From NCBI GenBank assembly GCA_027578815.1, contig JANBTH010000736.1:1-11983 (forward strand): 11,983 nucleotides of DNA, in the 5' to 3' direction. How positions within the stretch are numbered: the stretch's first letter is position 1; every line of letters starts with the position of its first letter. Position numbers and translations under genes: made by a program. This stretch comes from Coemansia sp. RSA 1804. Lineage: Eukaryota; Kickxellomycota; Kickxellomycetes; Kickxellales; Kickxellaceae. The notes below the pieces were generated by a model. That model ran no database searches and had not been told where the DNA came from. It saw only the letters and a program-made list of their open reading frames with translations. Of this stretch, positions 1 to 8,096 are shown in pieces.

Positions 1-854
1 ACTTTTGTTATAAGCATCAGACCGTCAAAGACAGGCAGCAAAACATGACGTGTTCGTGAATCCGCTGTTACGTGGCGATTAAAGTCGTGGAGCTTTGTAT
101 ATATAGATCTTTTGGTCATTTCGGGAGAATCGGCGGTAGTGTGGACCTTGCCATGGAGGAGAACGTTGTCTACGATGATTTGGCCATTCTCACAAAGAAG
201 GTCCCTGTCAAGGACCATGTCGTAGTACCGACTGTAGGCGGATTTGTTTGTGTCGATAAAAATCAAATCGAGCTTTTGTGCAGGATCCCAGCGAGTCAGC
301 ACATGATCCGCAGACTCGCTAATGACGGTCACGGTGTCAGAGTAGCCAGCCCTGACAATGTTTTTTGTGGCAACAGCTGCCACCTCTGGATCACGCTCGC
401 ATGTCCACAAGCGAGGCGGCGACAGCAGATCATGGGTCTGGTGGCAGGATCGCAGGGCATGCGCTAACCAAACAGCAGAGTAGCCGGTGAAGCAGCCAAG
501 CTCAAGGATCCGGCGTGGCTTCTGTGTGTGAACTAGATGGGCCATAAAAGCGCCTTGAAGGGGCGATATCATTTTCAGCGCTTCTGTCGGGAATTCCTTT
601 GCGGTTGATTCGCGGATGTGCTGGAGCTCTTGTGGCTCTTGTGCAGAGTTCTGTGCAGCATACGCGTAAACGCTGGTGTGAGACCGCTCTTGGCCGTCTT
701 TGGTATGTGCTGGGCTGGGAGGCGTGTCCATAAACGACCATTGCGTTAGACTAGCAGCGCTGGTATGAACATATCGATGACACCTCTTTGTCTGCTGGCT
801 GGCAAGCATCCAGATCCAGCGTTTGCTTGTCAAAGAGCCCATTAAGCTTTCCAT
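1..854 (-). CDS. Class I SAM-dependent O-methyltransferase (COMT/caffeoyl-CoA-OMT type), probably mitochondrial; 3' end cut by window edge
   Basis: Reading the minus strand from the ATG at 854-852 gives 284 complete codons that are still open at position 1. The end matches the family C-terminus (FNRHVTADSRTRHVLLPV then FDGLMLITK), so only a few residues should be missing. Visible motifs: SAM-binding motif I, ILELGCFTGYSAVW, at residues 116-129; the acidic residue E153 in WTCERDP; and FID with D201, followed by VDN with D229-N230. The 28-residue spacing from D201 to D229 matches the divalent-metal ligands of catechol and caffeoyl-CoA O-methyltransferases, so metal-dependent transfer of a methyl group from SAM to a vicinal hydroxyl is inferred. 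The substrate is unknown. Residues 1-41 are rich in K/R/S/T with a single acidic residue and resemble a mitochondrial presequence. In-frame Met codons at residues 1, 5, 16 and 42 are alternative starts. A stop lies in frame upstream, and the first Met was chosen. It is divergent from SVP26. Confidence 0.88.
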   Translation of the reverse strand, partial: MESLMGSLTSKRWIWMLASQQTKRCHRYVHTSAASLTQWSFMDTPPSPAHTKDGQERSHTSVYAYAAQNSAQEPQELQHIRESTAKEFPTEALKMISPLQGAFMAHLVHTQKPRRILELGCFTGYSAVWLAHALRSCHQTHDLLSPPRLWTCERDPEVAAVATKNIVRAGYSDTVTVISESADHVLTRWDPAQKLDLIFIDTNKSAYSRYYDMVLDRDLLCENGQIIVDNVLLHGKVHTTADSPEMTKRSIYTKLHDFNRHVTADSRTRHVLLPVFDGLMLITK

Positions 855-1112
855 AACGAGTCTTGAAAAGCTGTAAAGAGAGAAAAAAAGAAAGAAAGAA
901 GCACTGGAGAAAAAAGTTCTGGTCTCCCCATTTTACTTTTTATTCGTTTTGCAGTTTCTTCTCTTGCCTTCTTCGCCATTCCAGCTCAATTTGCTTATTC
1001 TATGGAATTTACCTATTGAGTCTCTTATCCACTTTTCACCACTCTTCCATTCTATCGGCACATTTACAGCGAATTATCCATTAGGACGCAGGAGAGGAAG
1101 GCGGCGCTGGGA
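855..1112. promoter_or_regulatory. Divergent intergenic region between the O-methyltransferase and SVP26
   Basis: These 258 bases separate two divergently transcribed starts, so they must hold both promoters and both 5' leaders. The left part, 879-900, is a purine-rich AAAG repeat, which on the minus strand is a pyrimidine tract ending in TTTACAG just before the methyltransferase ATG. The right part is T/C-rich and fits an SVP26 leader. A five-codon upstream reading frame (ATG at 1002, stop ending at 1019) lies 93 bases before the SVP26 start. I see no clear TATA box on either strand. Confidence 0.6.
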
Positions 1113-1688
1113 ATGGTGTTTCTGGAGGCGCTAGTGAAGACTGGGTGGTTGTGCGGAGTGATCTTTCTGCTGTTCTCGGTTGGGTGCGGACTGTATGTGC
1201 TATCAGAATGGGTTGAAGAGCATCCACGGACGACACGGCGACTGCTTGGGTACACGATATGGGGCGTAGATGCAGTTCTGGCGCTCATGGCCTTTGAGGG
1301 ACTCAGCATATGGCGGATAGTGGTGTCGGTGTGCACAAACCACATATACGCCTTGAACCTGGAGGGATTCCCGCTGGTGAATCTTGGGGGGCCGAGGTTT
1401 CTCGGCAGCTGTGCGCTTGCGGTGGGCAACCACTTTCTGTGGTTCTTTTACTTTATCCAGCGCCTGTCGTTTCCCTTCTCACAAGTGTGCTCGTTCATGT
1501 TCTTTTGCGTCTGGCTTGTGCCCCTCGCGCTATTCGTGTCGCTGGTGCCAATAGACACTGCGCTTCCCAGCGCACAGACCGTGGATCGCGGGAAGGCCAG
1601 ACAGAACATATTCAAGACGCTGTTCTCGAGGCTTGCAAAGGCAGACGATGGACAGCAGCAGCATCCACAGCAGCTCCATGTCGACTAG
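1113..1688 (+). CDS. SVP26: SVP26/TEX261-family ER-Golgi membrane protein (COPII cargo adaptor)
   Basis: This is a complete 191-aa protein, close to animal TEX261 (about 196 aa) and shorter than yeast Svp26 (228 aa). Family hallmarks are visible. GLYVLSEWVEEHPRTTRRLL at residues 26-45 corresponds to the conserved SELVEE...TRR motif after the first membrane span. NHFLWF at 106-111 and CVWLVPLALFVSLV at 132-145 follow, then LPS. Hydrophobic spans lie at about 10-30, 46-80 (possibly two), 96-115 and 124-145. The cytosolic tail is basic and then glutamine/histidine-rich (QQQHPQQLH at 181-189). In yeast the family helps recruit Golgi mannosyltransferases and other type II membrane proteins into COPII vesicles at the ER; the same role is inferred here. 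No intron is needed. The ATG at 1113 gives an N-terminus of the expected length. It has its own promoter, divergent from the methyltransferase. Confidence 0.95.
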   Translation: MVFLEALVKTGWLCGVIFLLFSVGCGLYVLSEWVEEHPRTTRRLLGYTIWGVDAVLALMAFEGLSIWRIVVSVCTNHIYALNLEGFPLVNLGGPRFLGSCALAVGNHFLWFFYFIQRLSFPFSQVCSFMFFCVWLVPLALFVSLVPIDTALPSAQTVDRGKARQNIFKTLFSRLAKADDGQQQHPQQLHVD

Positions 1689-2402
1689 CGCAGCAATCAA
1701 TCAACGCGAGCGCCCAAAACTGCACATCTGCAGAGTAAATAAGTCGTTTTTATCAGGTTTTGTAAAAAAAATAATTGCTTTGATACGGAACCGAAATTGG
1801 AGCGGCAGCAGGCACAAAGATCGTCCCCGCTTTCGAATGCGCTTTGTCATCTGTTGTTGCCGGACGCTGCAAAGGCCACAAAAGTCCGCGTTCTTCTCTT
1901 TCGATAAACGAATGTTTTTTTTGGCGTGGGTAATTCAATTAGTGTGTGCGCAAGGGCTGAGGAAAATGCAAGCGGCCCTCGGGTTCGCTGCCTTGGAACG
2001 CAAATGAAACGATTGCCATGAGCACAGACTTCGCTGGGGATTGCATTGGCCTAGAAAGGGAATTTTCGCGCACTGGTCCTTGTGAATCGCATAATTTTAA
2101 TGATTGTTCAAAAAAGAAGCTCTGCTGTTTTGGGGTCTGCTGTTTTTAGCTCATATGCTGCAAAAAAGTTCTCCACACCTATCTTGTGCTCTTGTTTCCT
2201 TGTTTCCTATTTTTCGTTTCTCTTTAGTATTTTCTTTATATTACACTAACGCCTACATTGACCGGGGAAAAAGACAGTTTGTTTCCGGAATTATCGCTCC
2301 TCTTTCCTACATTCTTTTCTTTCGTTTCCACCTATTTCCGCCTTTATTCGTTCTTACACTGTCACTATTCTTTTTATTTATTGCTTTTGATATCTCACTG
2401 AA
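1689..2402. other. Intergenic: SVP26 3' region and acyl-CoA synthetase promoter/leader
   Basis: This 714-base stretch holds no convincing gene on either strand. The first 60-100 bases should be the SVP26 3' UTR; an AATAAG element near 1738 is a weak poly(A) signal. The middle (about 1790-2090) is mixed-composition DNA with only short fortuitous reading frames. The last 250 bases before the ATG at 2403 are strongly T/C-rich on the plus strand (TTTCTTT, TTTCC and TTTATT runs), typical of a fungal promoter and 5' leader. No well-formed TATA box was seen. No tRNA box A/B pair or rRNA-like sequence was found. Confidence 0.5.
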
Positions 2403-4722
2403 ATGACCATTTACTCTAGGGCCGTCCCAAACACTGGCGGCGACACCGAGACGCCGACGCGGCGGTTCCACACAACAGCCGATGCAATCGTCGACCGCGC
2501 GGACCCGGAGATTACGGATATCTACTCTGCGCTGCTCCAGGGCAAGGAGACGCGAGGCGACATGGATATCCTTGGCAAGCGCGATGTGCTGGGTATTGTC
2601 ACGGAGAACAAGGTTGTGCAGCACAAGGTTAACGGCAAGATGGAGAGCGTGGAAAAGAAGTGGAGCTTCTTCAAGCTTGGCGAGTACAAGTGGATGACCT
2701 ACACGCAGGTGGCCGACTACACCAAGGACCTTGGTGCGGGTTTCCGTAAGCTCGGTCTGGAGCCCAAGAGCCGCGTTCTTATCTATGCCCCAACCTCACG
2801 CGAATGGCAGCTGTGTGCCTTTGGTACGTATTTTCTGTTTTTGCTTTTGCTTTTGCTTCTGCTTTGTTTTGCCTAAAGAGGTTGCTGGTGGCTTCTATGA
2901 ACTGGATGCTTCGCATTCTTGTTTTTTTATTTTTATTTTCATCCGCCGCCTCTTTTGGTCCAACTGTTTTTTTCCATGCCTCACTGGGTATTGTTATTAC
3001 TGCTTCTGAGTTTTTTGTTTCGATTGTTTCCCAATTTGGCCGCTAACAATCACAACAATTGGCGTGGGTCTTGTAACTGTTCTCAATGTTGTTTCGGTAG
3101 GCGTGTTTTCGCAGTCGATGCAAGTCGTCACGGCCTACGACACGCTGGGAGAAAGCGGCTTGCTGCATGCGATGAACCAGGCAAAGGTGGACGCCGCATT
3201 CCTCAAGGCAGACCAGATCCCAATCCTGGCACGCGTCATGGATAATCTCGAAACGCTAAAGCACGTCATCTACTATAGAGATCTGTACGGAGTGCCCGAC
3301 GGATGCGAGGAGGCGATCGAGAAGCTCAAGACCAAATACACGGTGCACACGCTCGATGAGCTGCGCGAACTGGGGAGCGCCAACCCTGTTGATTCGGTTG
3401 CTCCTCACGGCCAAGACATTGCGCTTGTCATGTACACCAGCGGCAGCACCGGGAAGCCAAAGGGCGTGCTGATTGCCCACCAGGGCGTCATGTCGGTCGC
3501 TGGCGGGATCCACAAGTTCATCGAGCCGTTCCTCGACTACGGAACGGACGCGCTTCTCTCGTACCTCCCGCTGTCTCACGTGCTGGCGTTCTTTGTTGAC
3601 ATCTACTGCATCTACTCTGGACTGCGGGTTGGGTACGGCACTCCGCGCACGCTGACGGACGAGAGCGTGCGCGAGTGCAAGGGAGACATCAAGGAGCTGC
3701 GTCCGGCGGTGATGATGGGTGTGCCGCAGGTGTGGAACACCATCCGGGCGGGCATGCTGAAGCAGGTGGACAAGAGCAGCTGGCTTGTGCGCAAGCTGTT
3801 CTACGGCGCAGTGGAGCTCAAGAACACCCTGCGTGGCCACAACCTGCCGCACAACTTCATGGACAACATCGTGTTCAAGAAGACGCGTGAGGCAACGGGT
3901 GGCAACCTCAAGTTCGTGATCACCGGCGGCGCGCCGATCAACCACAACGTCCAGCGCCTGATCAACGCAGCGCTGTGTCCGATGATCCAGGGCTTCGGGC
4001 TCACCGAGGCCTCGGGGCTTGTATCCGTGCAGCTTCCCACCGACACATCGTTCAGCAACGTCGGTGCGCCATGCCCGTCGATTGAGATGAAGCTTGTGGA
4101 TGTTCCGGAGGCCAACTACTACGCCAAGAACGGGCAGGGCGAGATCTGGGTCCGCGGGCCCTCGATCTTCAGGGGATACCTGGATAACGACGAGCTGACC
4201 CGCGAGACAGTCACCGACGACGGGTGGCTGAAGACCGGCGATATCGGCACGTGGACCGACCAGGGCCAGCTCTCCATCATCGACCGCAAGAAGAACCTCG
4301 TCAAACTGGTCACGGGCGAGTACGTTGCGCTGGAGGCCCTCGAGTCCACGTACAAAAACTCGCTGTTCATCCACAACATCTGTCTCTTCGCCGACGGCCG
4401 CATGTCCCAGCCCTGCGCCATCGTCAACATCGACGAGAACCAGATCGCGCAGATGGCAGACAACGCCGGGGTGAGCTACAACAACCCCGACGAGATCGCC
4501 ACGAACCCCGACTTTATCCAAGCTGTTCTAGCCGACCTCCAGCTGGTGGCCAAACGCAACTCGCTGGCGAAGCAGGAGACCCTTGCGGCCATCCGCATTG
4601 ATCCTGAGCTCTGGTCGCCGGAGAACGAAAGACTCACCCCTGCGATGAAGCTCAAGCGCACCGATATCCGCGACCACAACAAAGAGAAGCTCGATGACAT
4701 GTACTCCAAGATGGGTATCTAA
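2403..4722 (+). CDS. FAA1: Long-chain fatty-acyl-CoA synthetase (FAA1/FAA4 family), two exons: 2403-2823 and 3101-4722
   Basis: The spliced product is 680 aa, the usual length for fungal long-chain acyl-CoA synthetases (about 690-700). It activates fatty acids to acyl-CoA through an acyl-adenylate, for lipid synthesis, beta-oxidation and protein acylation. Motifs of the adenylate-forming superfamily are present: the P-loop YTSGSTGKPKG at 252-262; GFGLTEASG at 438-446 (the YGxTE motif); GWLKTGDIG at 515-523; IDRKKNLVK at 534-542; and GEYVALEALE just after (fatty-acyl-CoA synthetase signature). The junction ...QLCAFG/VFSQSMQVVTAYDTLGE restores the family sequence exactly: exon 1 ends in phase 1 before GTACGT and exon 2 follows TAG at 3098-3100. 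There is no C-terminal peroxisomal SKL-type signal (it ends SKMGI) and no signal peptide. Third positions are GC-rich. FAA1 versus FAA4 orthology cannot be settled from the sequence. Confidence 0.96.
2824..3100 (+). other. Spliceosomal intron of the acyl-CoA synthetase gene
   Basis: This is a 277-nt GT-AG intron. The donor is GTACGT at 2824 and the acceptor is TAG at 3098-3100. A CTAAC branch-like motif lies at 3042-3046 and a second, TTGTAAC, nearer the acceptor. It interrupts a Gly codon after residue 140 (phase 1). The 5' part carries a TTTTGC hexamer run at about 2836-2873, and the rest is T-rich, unlike the flanking GC-rich exons. A second AG at 3113-3114 would shift the frame, so the first AG is the productive one. 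Confidence 0.92.
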
Positions 4723-4809
4723 GTGCAAGTGTGTCAGCAGTCTCACTAGTAGCGATTAGTATTTTCTCTTTTATTCAACTTTATCTTTTTCCCCAATTTA
4801 TCAGCAAGA

Positions 4810-4815
4810 AATAAA
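4810..4815 (+). promoter_or_regulatory. Candidate poly(A) signal of the acyl-CoA synthetase mRNA
   Basis: AATAAA followed by an A run lies 88 bases after the TAA stop at 4720-4722, and ahead of the opposite-strand tRNA gene. The position suits the 3' end of this transcript. It rests on the hexamer and its spacing only. Confidence 0.5.
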
Positions 4816-4872
4816 AAAAATATCACCATGGACGATCTCAAAAACATTTTACTGTTAACATCAATCAAATGC

Positions 4873-4879
4873 AAAAAAA
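4873..4879 (-). terminator. RNA polymerase III terminator (T7 on minus strand) after tRNA-Thr
   Basis: Seven consecutive A on the plus strand read as seven T on the minus strand, starting seven bases after the tRNA discriminator base at 4886. That is the normal place for a Pol III oligo(dT) terminator. Confidence 0.85.
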
Positions 4880-4885
4880 GAATTG

Positions 4886-4988
4886 TGCCCACTGCCAGAT
4901 TCGAACTGACGACCTTTGCTTTGCACTCATCCACCCATTCTGGGCGAATCCCTACGAGAGCAACGCTCTACCCCTGAGCCAAGTAGGC
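4886..4988 (-). tRNA. tRNA-Thr-CGT: tRNA-Thr (anticodon CGT) with a 31-nt intron
   Basis: The minus strand folds into a complete cloverleaf. The acceptor GCCTACT (4988-4982) pairs with AGTGGGC, with one G-U pair, followed by discriminator A at 4886. The D stem is GCTC/GAGC. The anticodon stem TTGCT/AGCAA is perfect once bases 4952-4922 are removed as an intron. The T arm is GTCAG-TTCGAAT-CTGGC, with a five-base variable loop AGGTC. The loop reads CT-CGT-A, then the intron after position 37, the canonical site for eukaryotic tRNA introns. Anticodon CGT decodes ACG threonine; the G1-C72 pair and discriminator A suit tRNA-Thr. The mature length is 72 nt before CCA addition. Internal promoter box A (TGGCTCAGGGG) and box B (AGTTCGAATCT) are present. 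It sits in the 463-bp gap between two converging genes. Confidence 0.95.
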
Positions 4989-5185
4989 CTTTTTGATTTT
5001 CAAAATTATGAAAACGCCACAATCTAACAATAAAATAAAAACGTTGTGAAAACATACAACGACTGTTTTTGGATTCTTTAAGGGTGCGTTGACAACACTT
5101 GAGAATATAGGAATGAGATGATGTTGAGAAAGAGAAATAAAGTAAATTGAAGGAAAAGGAGCAACTAGCAAAAGAGGGGGTTCCT

Positions 5186-7234
5186 TTACTCGACAGTGAC
5201 AGACTTTGCCAGATTGCGGGGGAAGTCAACGTCAACGCCATTGAGGGTAGCCATGTGGTAGGAGAGCAGCTGCAGGGGAATGATGGACAGGATGCCCTGC
5301 AGACAGTCGACGGTCTGTGGGATGCGGATGGTCTGGTTCTCGGCGTCATCGATGTTGGTGTCGTTGGTGTTGCAAACAATGATGGGTCTTCCCTTGCGCG
5401 CCTGAACCTGCTGCAGGGCGTTCTGGACCTTCGGGTAGTAGGCGTCCTTGGTCATGATGACGACAACGGAGATGTTCTCGTCGATCAGCGCAAGCGGGCC
5501 GTGCTTGAGCTCGCCGGCCATGATGCCCTCGCAATGGATGTACGACAGCTCCTTGATCTTCAGAGCAGCCTCAAGACATGTTGCGCTCTGGAACCCGCGG
5601 CTAAGCACAAGCATGTTCTTCTTGTGGCGCAGTTCCTCGGACATGGCCTTGATGCTCGAGTCGAGCTCCAGAACCTCCTTGACGAGGCTGGGAAGCTCGC
5701 GCAGCCCGTCGATGATCTCGCGACGCCGCTCGGTCATGGAGATGCGGTCCTCGCCGAGCTGCAGCGCCATCATCACCAGCGCAAGGTACTGCGACGTGTA
5801 GGCCTTGGTGCTGGCCACGCCGATCTCGGGGCCGGCGTTGATGTGCACACCGCAATGAGTCTCGCGCGAAATCGACGATCCGACAGTGTTGGTGACACCG
5901 ACGCACAGTGCGCCGCGCTTAAGGCAGTAGCGAAGCGCAAGGATGGTGTCGGCGGTCTCACCGGACTGCGACACAAAGACGCACACATCGTCGCGGAAGA
6001 TTGGCGACTTGCGGTCGAGGAACTCGGATGACAGCTCAACAGCCACGGGAATCTCGGTCAGCTCCTCAAAGATTGCGCGTGTGGCCAGACAGCTGTTGTA
6101 GCTGGTGCCGCAAGCGGTGAAGACGATACGACGGCAACGGCGAATGGACGCCAGGTAGTTACGGAGTCCGCCAAGCACGACGTTGTGGCTGCCGAAATCG
6201 ACACGACCACGGATGGTGTTGACAACGGATTCGGGCTGCTCGAAGATCTCCTTCAGCATAAAGTGCGGGAAGTTGCCCTTCATGATGGCCGCAAGCTCCA
6301 TCTCGAGCGTCTTGATCGAGCGGATCGACGACAGGCCATCGTCACGACGCAGACGGTAGATGTGCAGATCGCCCTTGTCGCTGATGTGCGCCATGTCGTC
6401 GTCCTCCAGATACAGCACGCGGCGCGTGTGTTCGATGATGGCCGACGGATCCGACGCAAGGAAGTACTCCAGCGGCTGCGAACTGCCGTCGGCACGCGCA
6501 AACGACCGCGACTGTGCGCGCTTGGCGTACGCTGGCGCCTTCTCCTCGTTGATGCTTGACGCTGCCACGCTGTTGGTGATCTCCTCGACGTCAACAAAAT
6601 CAACCGCCAGGTTCTCCGACGTCTTGATTCCAATCAGCAGAGGAGAGCCGCGCCGTGCCGCCACGATCTCGCCCGGATAGTGCACGCTCTTGAACAGGAA
6701 CGCAAACGCACCCTCCAGCTCCTTGATCACAGCCTTTGCGAGATCAGGGAAGCTGATCGGTTGCCCGCGCTGCGAGTCATACACGTACTTGAGCAGCTTG
6801 GCAACCACCTCGGTATCGGTCTCCGTGGCAAACCCGTACCCCTTGTTGGCAAGCAGCGTGCGGATCTCCTTGTAGTTGGTGATGATTCCATTATGGACGA
6901 TTGTGAACTCGTTGGAATCGTCCGACCGGTGCGGATGCGCGTTGACCGGCGACGGTTGGCCGTGCGTTGCCCAGCGGGTGTGCGAAATCGACGTCTGCAC
7001 GGTGTACTTGCGGTCCAGATCAATGTCAGACTTCTCGACCAGTGCGCGCAGTGCTGCCACCTTGCCCACCTGCTTGATGATCACTGTCTCGTCGTTCGAG
7101 ACTCCGTCAAACGCTATGCCCGAAGAGTCATATCCGCGGTACTCGAGCCGCGCAAGTCCCTTCAGCAGCGTCTCCGTCACGTAGCGGCAGTCCTTCTCCA
7201 CAAAGTACGACAGGTACGCAAAGATTCCACACAT
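5186..7234 (-). CDS. GFA1: Glutamine--fructose-6-phosphate aminotransferase (isomerizing), GFAT
   Basis: This uninterrupted 682-aa protein makes glucosamine-6-phosphate from fructose-6-phosphate and glutamine. That is the first committed step to UDP-GlcNAc, hence chitin, GPI anchors and N-glycans, in the cytosol. N-terminal Ntn glutaminase domain: Cys2 (exposed after Met removal) in MCGIFAY; YRGYDSSGIA at 32-41; HTRWATHG at 85-92; HNGIITN at 114-120; TETDTE at 137-142. A eukaryote-type linker follows at about 205-265. SIS domain 1 has FTACGTSYN at 372-380, SQSGETADT at 422-430 and ASTKAYTSQ at 474-482. SIS domain 2 has LSRGF at 544-548, KIKELSYIHCEG at 559-570 and GELKHGPLALID at 574-585. The C-terminus PRNLAKSVTVE at 672-682 is the conserved active-site tail. 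All catalytic landmarks are intact. Feedback inhibition by UDP-GlcNAc and kinase control are family knowledge, not visible here. The start is fixed by the Met-Cys requirement. Confidence 0.98.
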   Translation of the reverse strand: MCGIFAYLSYFVEKDCRYVTETLLKGLARLEYRGYDSSGIAFDGVSNDETVIIKQVGKVAALRALVEKSDIDLDRKYTVQTSISHTRWATHGQPSPVNAHPHRSDDSNEFTIVHNGIITNYKEIRTLLANKGYGFATETDTEVVAKLLKYVYDSQRGQPISFPDLAKAVIKELEGAFAFLFKSVHYPGEIVAARRGSPLLIGIKTSENLAVDFVDVEEITNSVAASSINEEKAPAYAKRAQSRSFARADGSSQPLEYFLASDPSAIIEHTRRVLYLEDDDMAHISDKGDLHIYRLRRDDGLSSIRSIKTLEMELAAIMKGNFPHFMLKEIFEQPESVVNTIRGRVDFGSHNVVLGGLRNYLASIRRCRRIVFTACGTSYNSCLATRAIFEELTEIPVAVELSSEFLDRKSPIFRDDVCVFVSQSGETADTILALRYCLKRGALCVGVTNTVGSSISRETHCGVHINAGPEIGVASTKAYTSQYLALVMMALQLGEDRISMTERRREIIDGLRELPSLVKEVLELDSSIKAMSEELRHKKNMLVLSRGFQSATCLEAALKIKELSYIHCEGIMAGELKHGPLALIDENISVVVIMTKDAYYPKVQNALQQVQARKGRPIIVCNTNDTNIDDAENQTIRIPQTVDCLQGILSIIPLQLLSYHMATLNGVDVDFPRNLAKSVTVE

Positions 7235-7512
7235 GGCTTGCTACTGTTGCTGTTGATGTTGCTGGATGAGTGAGACAAGAAGCTTTCCTACAAAGCCAAA
7301 AAGAAGGGATAGTGCAGGAGTGTCGAGCAATGAGCAAACGTTGGCGCCACTTTGTTAGTTTTGGCACAAGTGTGGTCGCCGAAAAATAAGATAAATATAA
7401 AGAGGGGGAGAAAAGAGGGAGAAACAGGAAAGAAAAGAAAAACACAAGGGCAAGTCAAGGAACAGAAAGTCGAAAGTGAAAAAAGAGCGGGCGCAACCAA
7501 TGACTATTTATA
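7235..7512 (-). promoter_or_regulatory. GFA1 5' leader and promoter, TATA box at 7512-7504
   Basis: On the minus strand a TATAAATAG box lies at 7512-7504, about 270 bases before the GFA1 ATG. The bases just before the ATG are a CAACA/CAGCAA repeat (7238-7263) typical of an unstructured fungal leader, with no upstream ATG in the last 80 bases. A CTAAC motif near 7356 and a pyrimidine-rich CTTTGTAG near 7287 look like an intron branch site and acceptor. A 5' UTR intron is therefore possible, but I found no good donor. Confidence 0.5.
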
Positions 7513-7533
7513 CTGCTTGATCCTTGGCCTCTT

Positions 7534-7553
7534 TCTCTCTCTCTCTCTCTCTC
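7534..7553. repeat. (TC)10 dinucleotide microsatellite
   Basis: Twenty bases of uninterrupted TC on the plus strand (GA on the minus strand) lie just upstream of the GFA1 TATA box. A second, 13-base CT tract is at 7625-7637. GA/CT tracts at promoters often keep nucleosomes away; here that is only a suggestion. Confidence 0.9.
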
Positions 7554-7576
7554 CGTCCACTCATTCCGTCGCCCTT

Positions 7577-7604
7577 GCTTGCTGGCTGGCTAGCTGGCTG
7601 GCTG
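7577..7604. repeat. Imperfect GCTG/GGCT tetranucleotide repeat
   Basis: The plus strand carries about seven near-copies of GCTG with one substitution (GCTA) in the middle, between the two CT tracts upstream of GFA1. It is a simple-sequence tract with no coding potential that I can support. Confidence 0.8.
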
Positions 7605-8076
7605 AATGAGATGGTGAGACTGACCTCTCTCTCTCTCCAGAAAAGAAATCAGTGATGCTATTCGCAATTCTCAGTAGAAAAAAGGAAAAAAGCTTTGGGT
7701 ACCTCCGCCTCCTTTTTCATCCCCCCACCATGGGCTTTCTTTCTTTCTTGCATGGTTCTAACATTGCCAGCCCACATGGCCTTGCCTGACAGGCCTGAAA
7801 ATGACCGGTGAGAAAAAAGCAGCAGCATGCTGTCCGCGGATGAGGGTGGGAGGATAGGATAGGACATGGCCTTATCTTTTCTTTCTTGCCAAACAACCAA
7901 AACTCATCGTGGCCAGTGCAGCCCCAGCGTAAGAGGCGGGTGTAGTGGAAGCAAGAAAGATCAATACGACTCTCTCCAGACTGGGACAAGGCGCACGGTA
8001 TGTTGGGATCCAGAGGCTTGTGAGAAAAAAACGACCCCAAGATCCATCGTCTTCCATTCTCAGCAGAAACAAAGCA

Positions 8077-8096
8077 AACGCAACGCAACGCAACGC
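8077..8096. repeat. (AACGC)4 pentanucleotide microsatellite
   Basis: Four tandem copies of AACGC on the plus strand (the first written AAACG/C at its edge), in non-coding DNA upstream of GFA1. Simple-sequence tract. Confidence 0.85.

Noticed and set aside
72..467. 131-codon plus-strand open frame starting with GTG
   Set aside because: Antisense to the O-methyltransferase, whose minus-strand reading has the SAM and metal-binding motifs through the same bases.
3111..3114. Alternative acceptor GCAG for the acyl-CoA synthetase intron
   Set aside because: Using it would remove the conserved VFSQ residues and shift the frame; the TAG at 3098-3100 restores the family sequence.
3256..4521. 421-codon minus-strand open frame
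   Set aside because: Fully antisense to the acyl-CoA synthetase exon 2. It arises from the GC-rich third positions of that gene and shows no domain of its own.
5147..6031. 294-codon plus-strand open frame (and a similar one at 6680-7273)
   Set aside because: Both are antisense shadows of GFA1, whose frame has every catalytic motif. The shadow products are repetitive V/D/L-rich sequences with no family resemblance.
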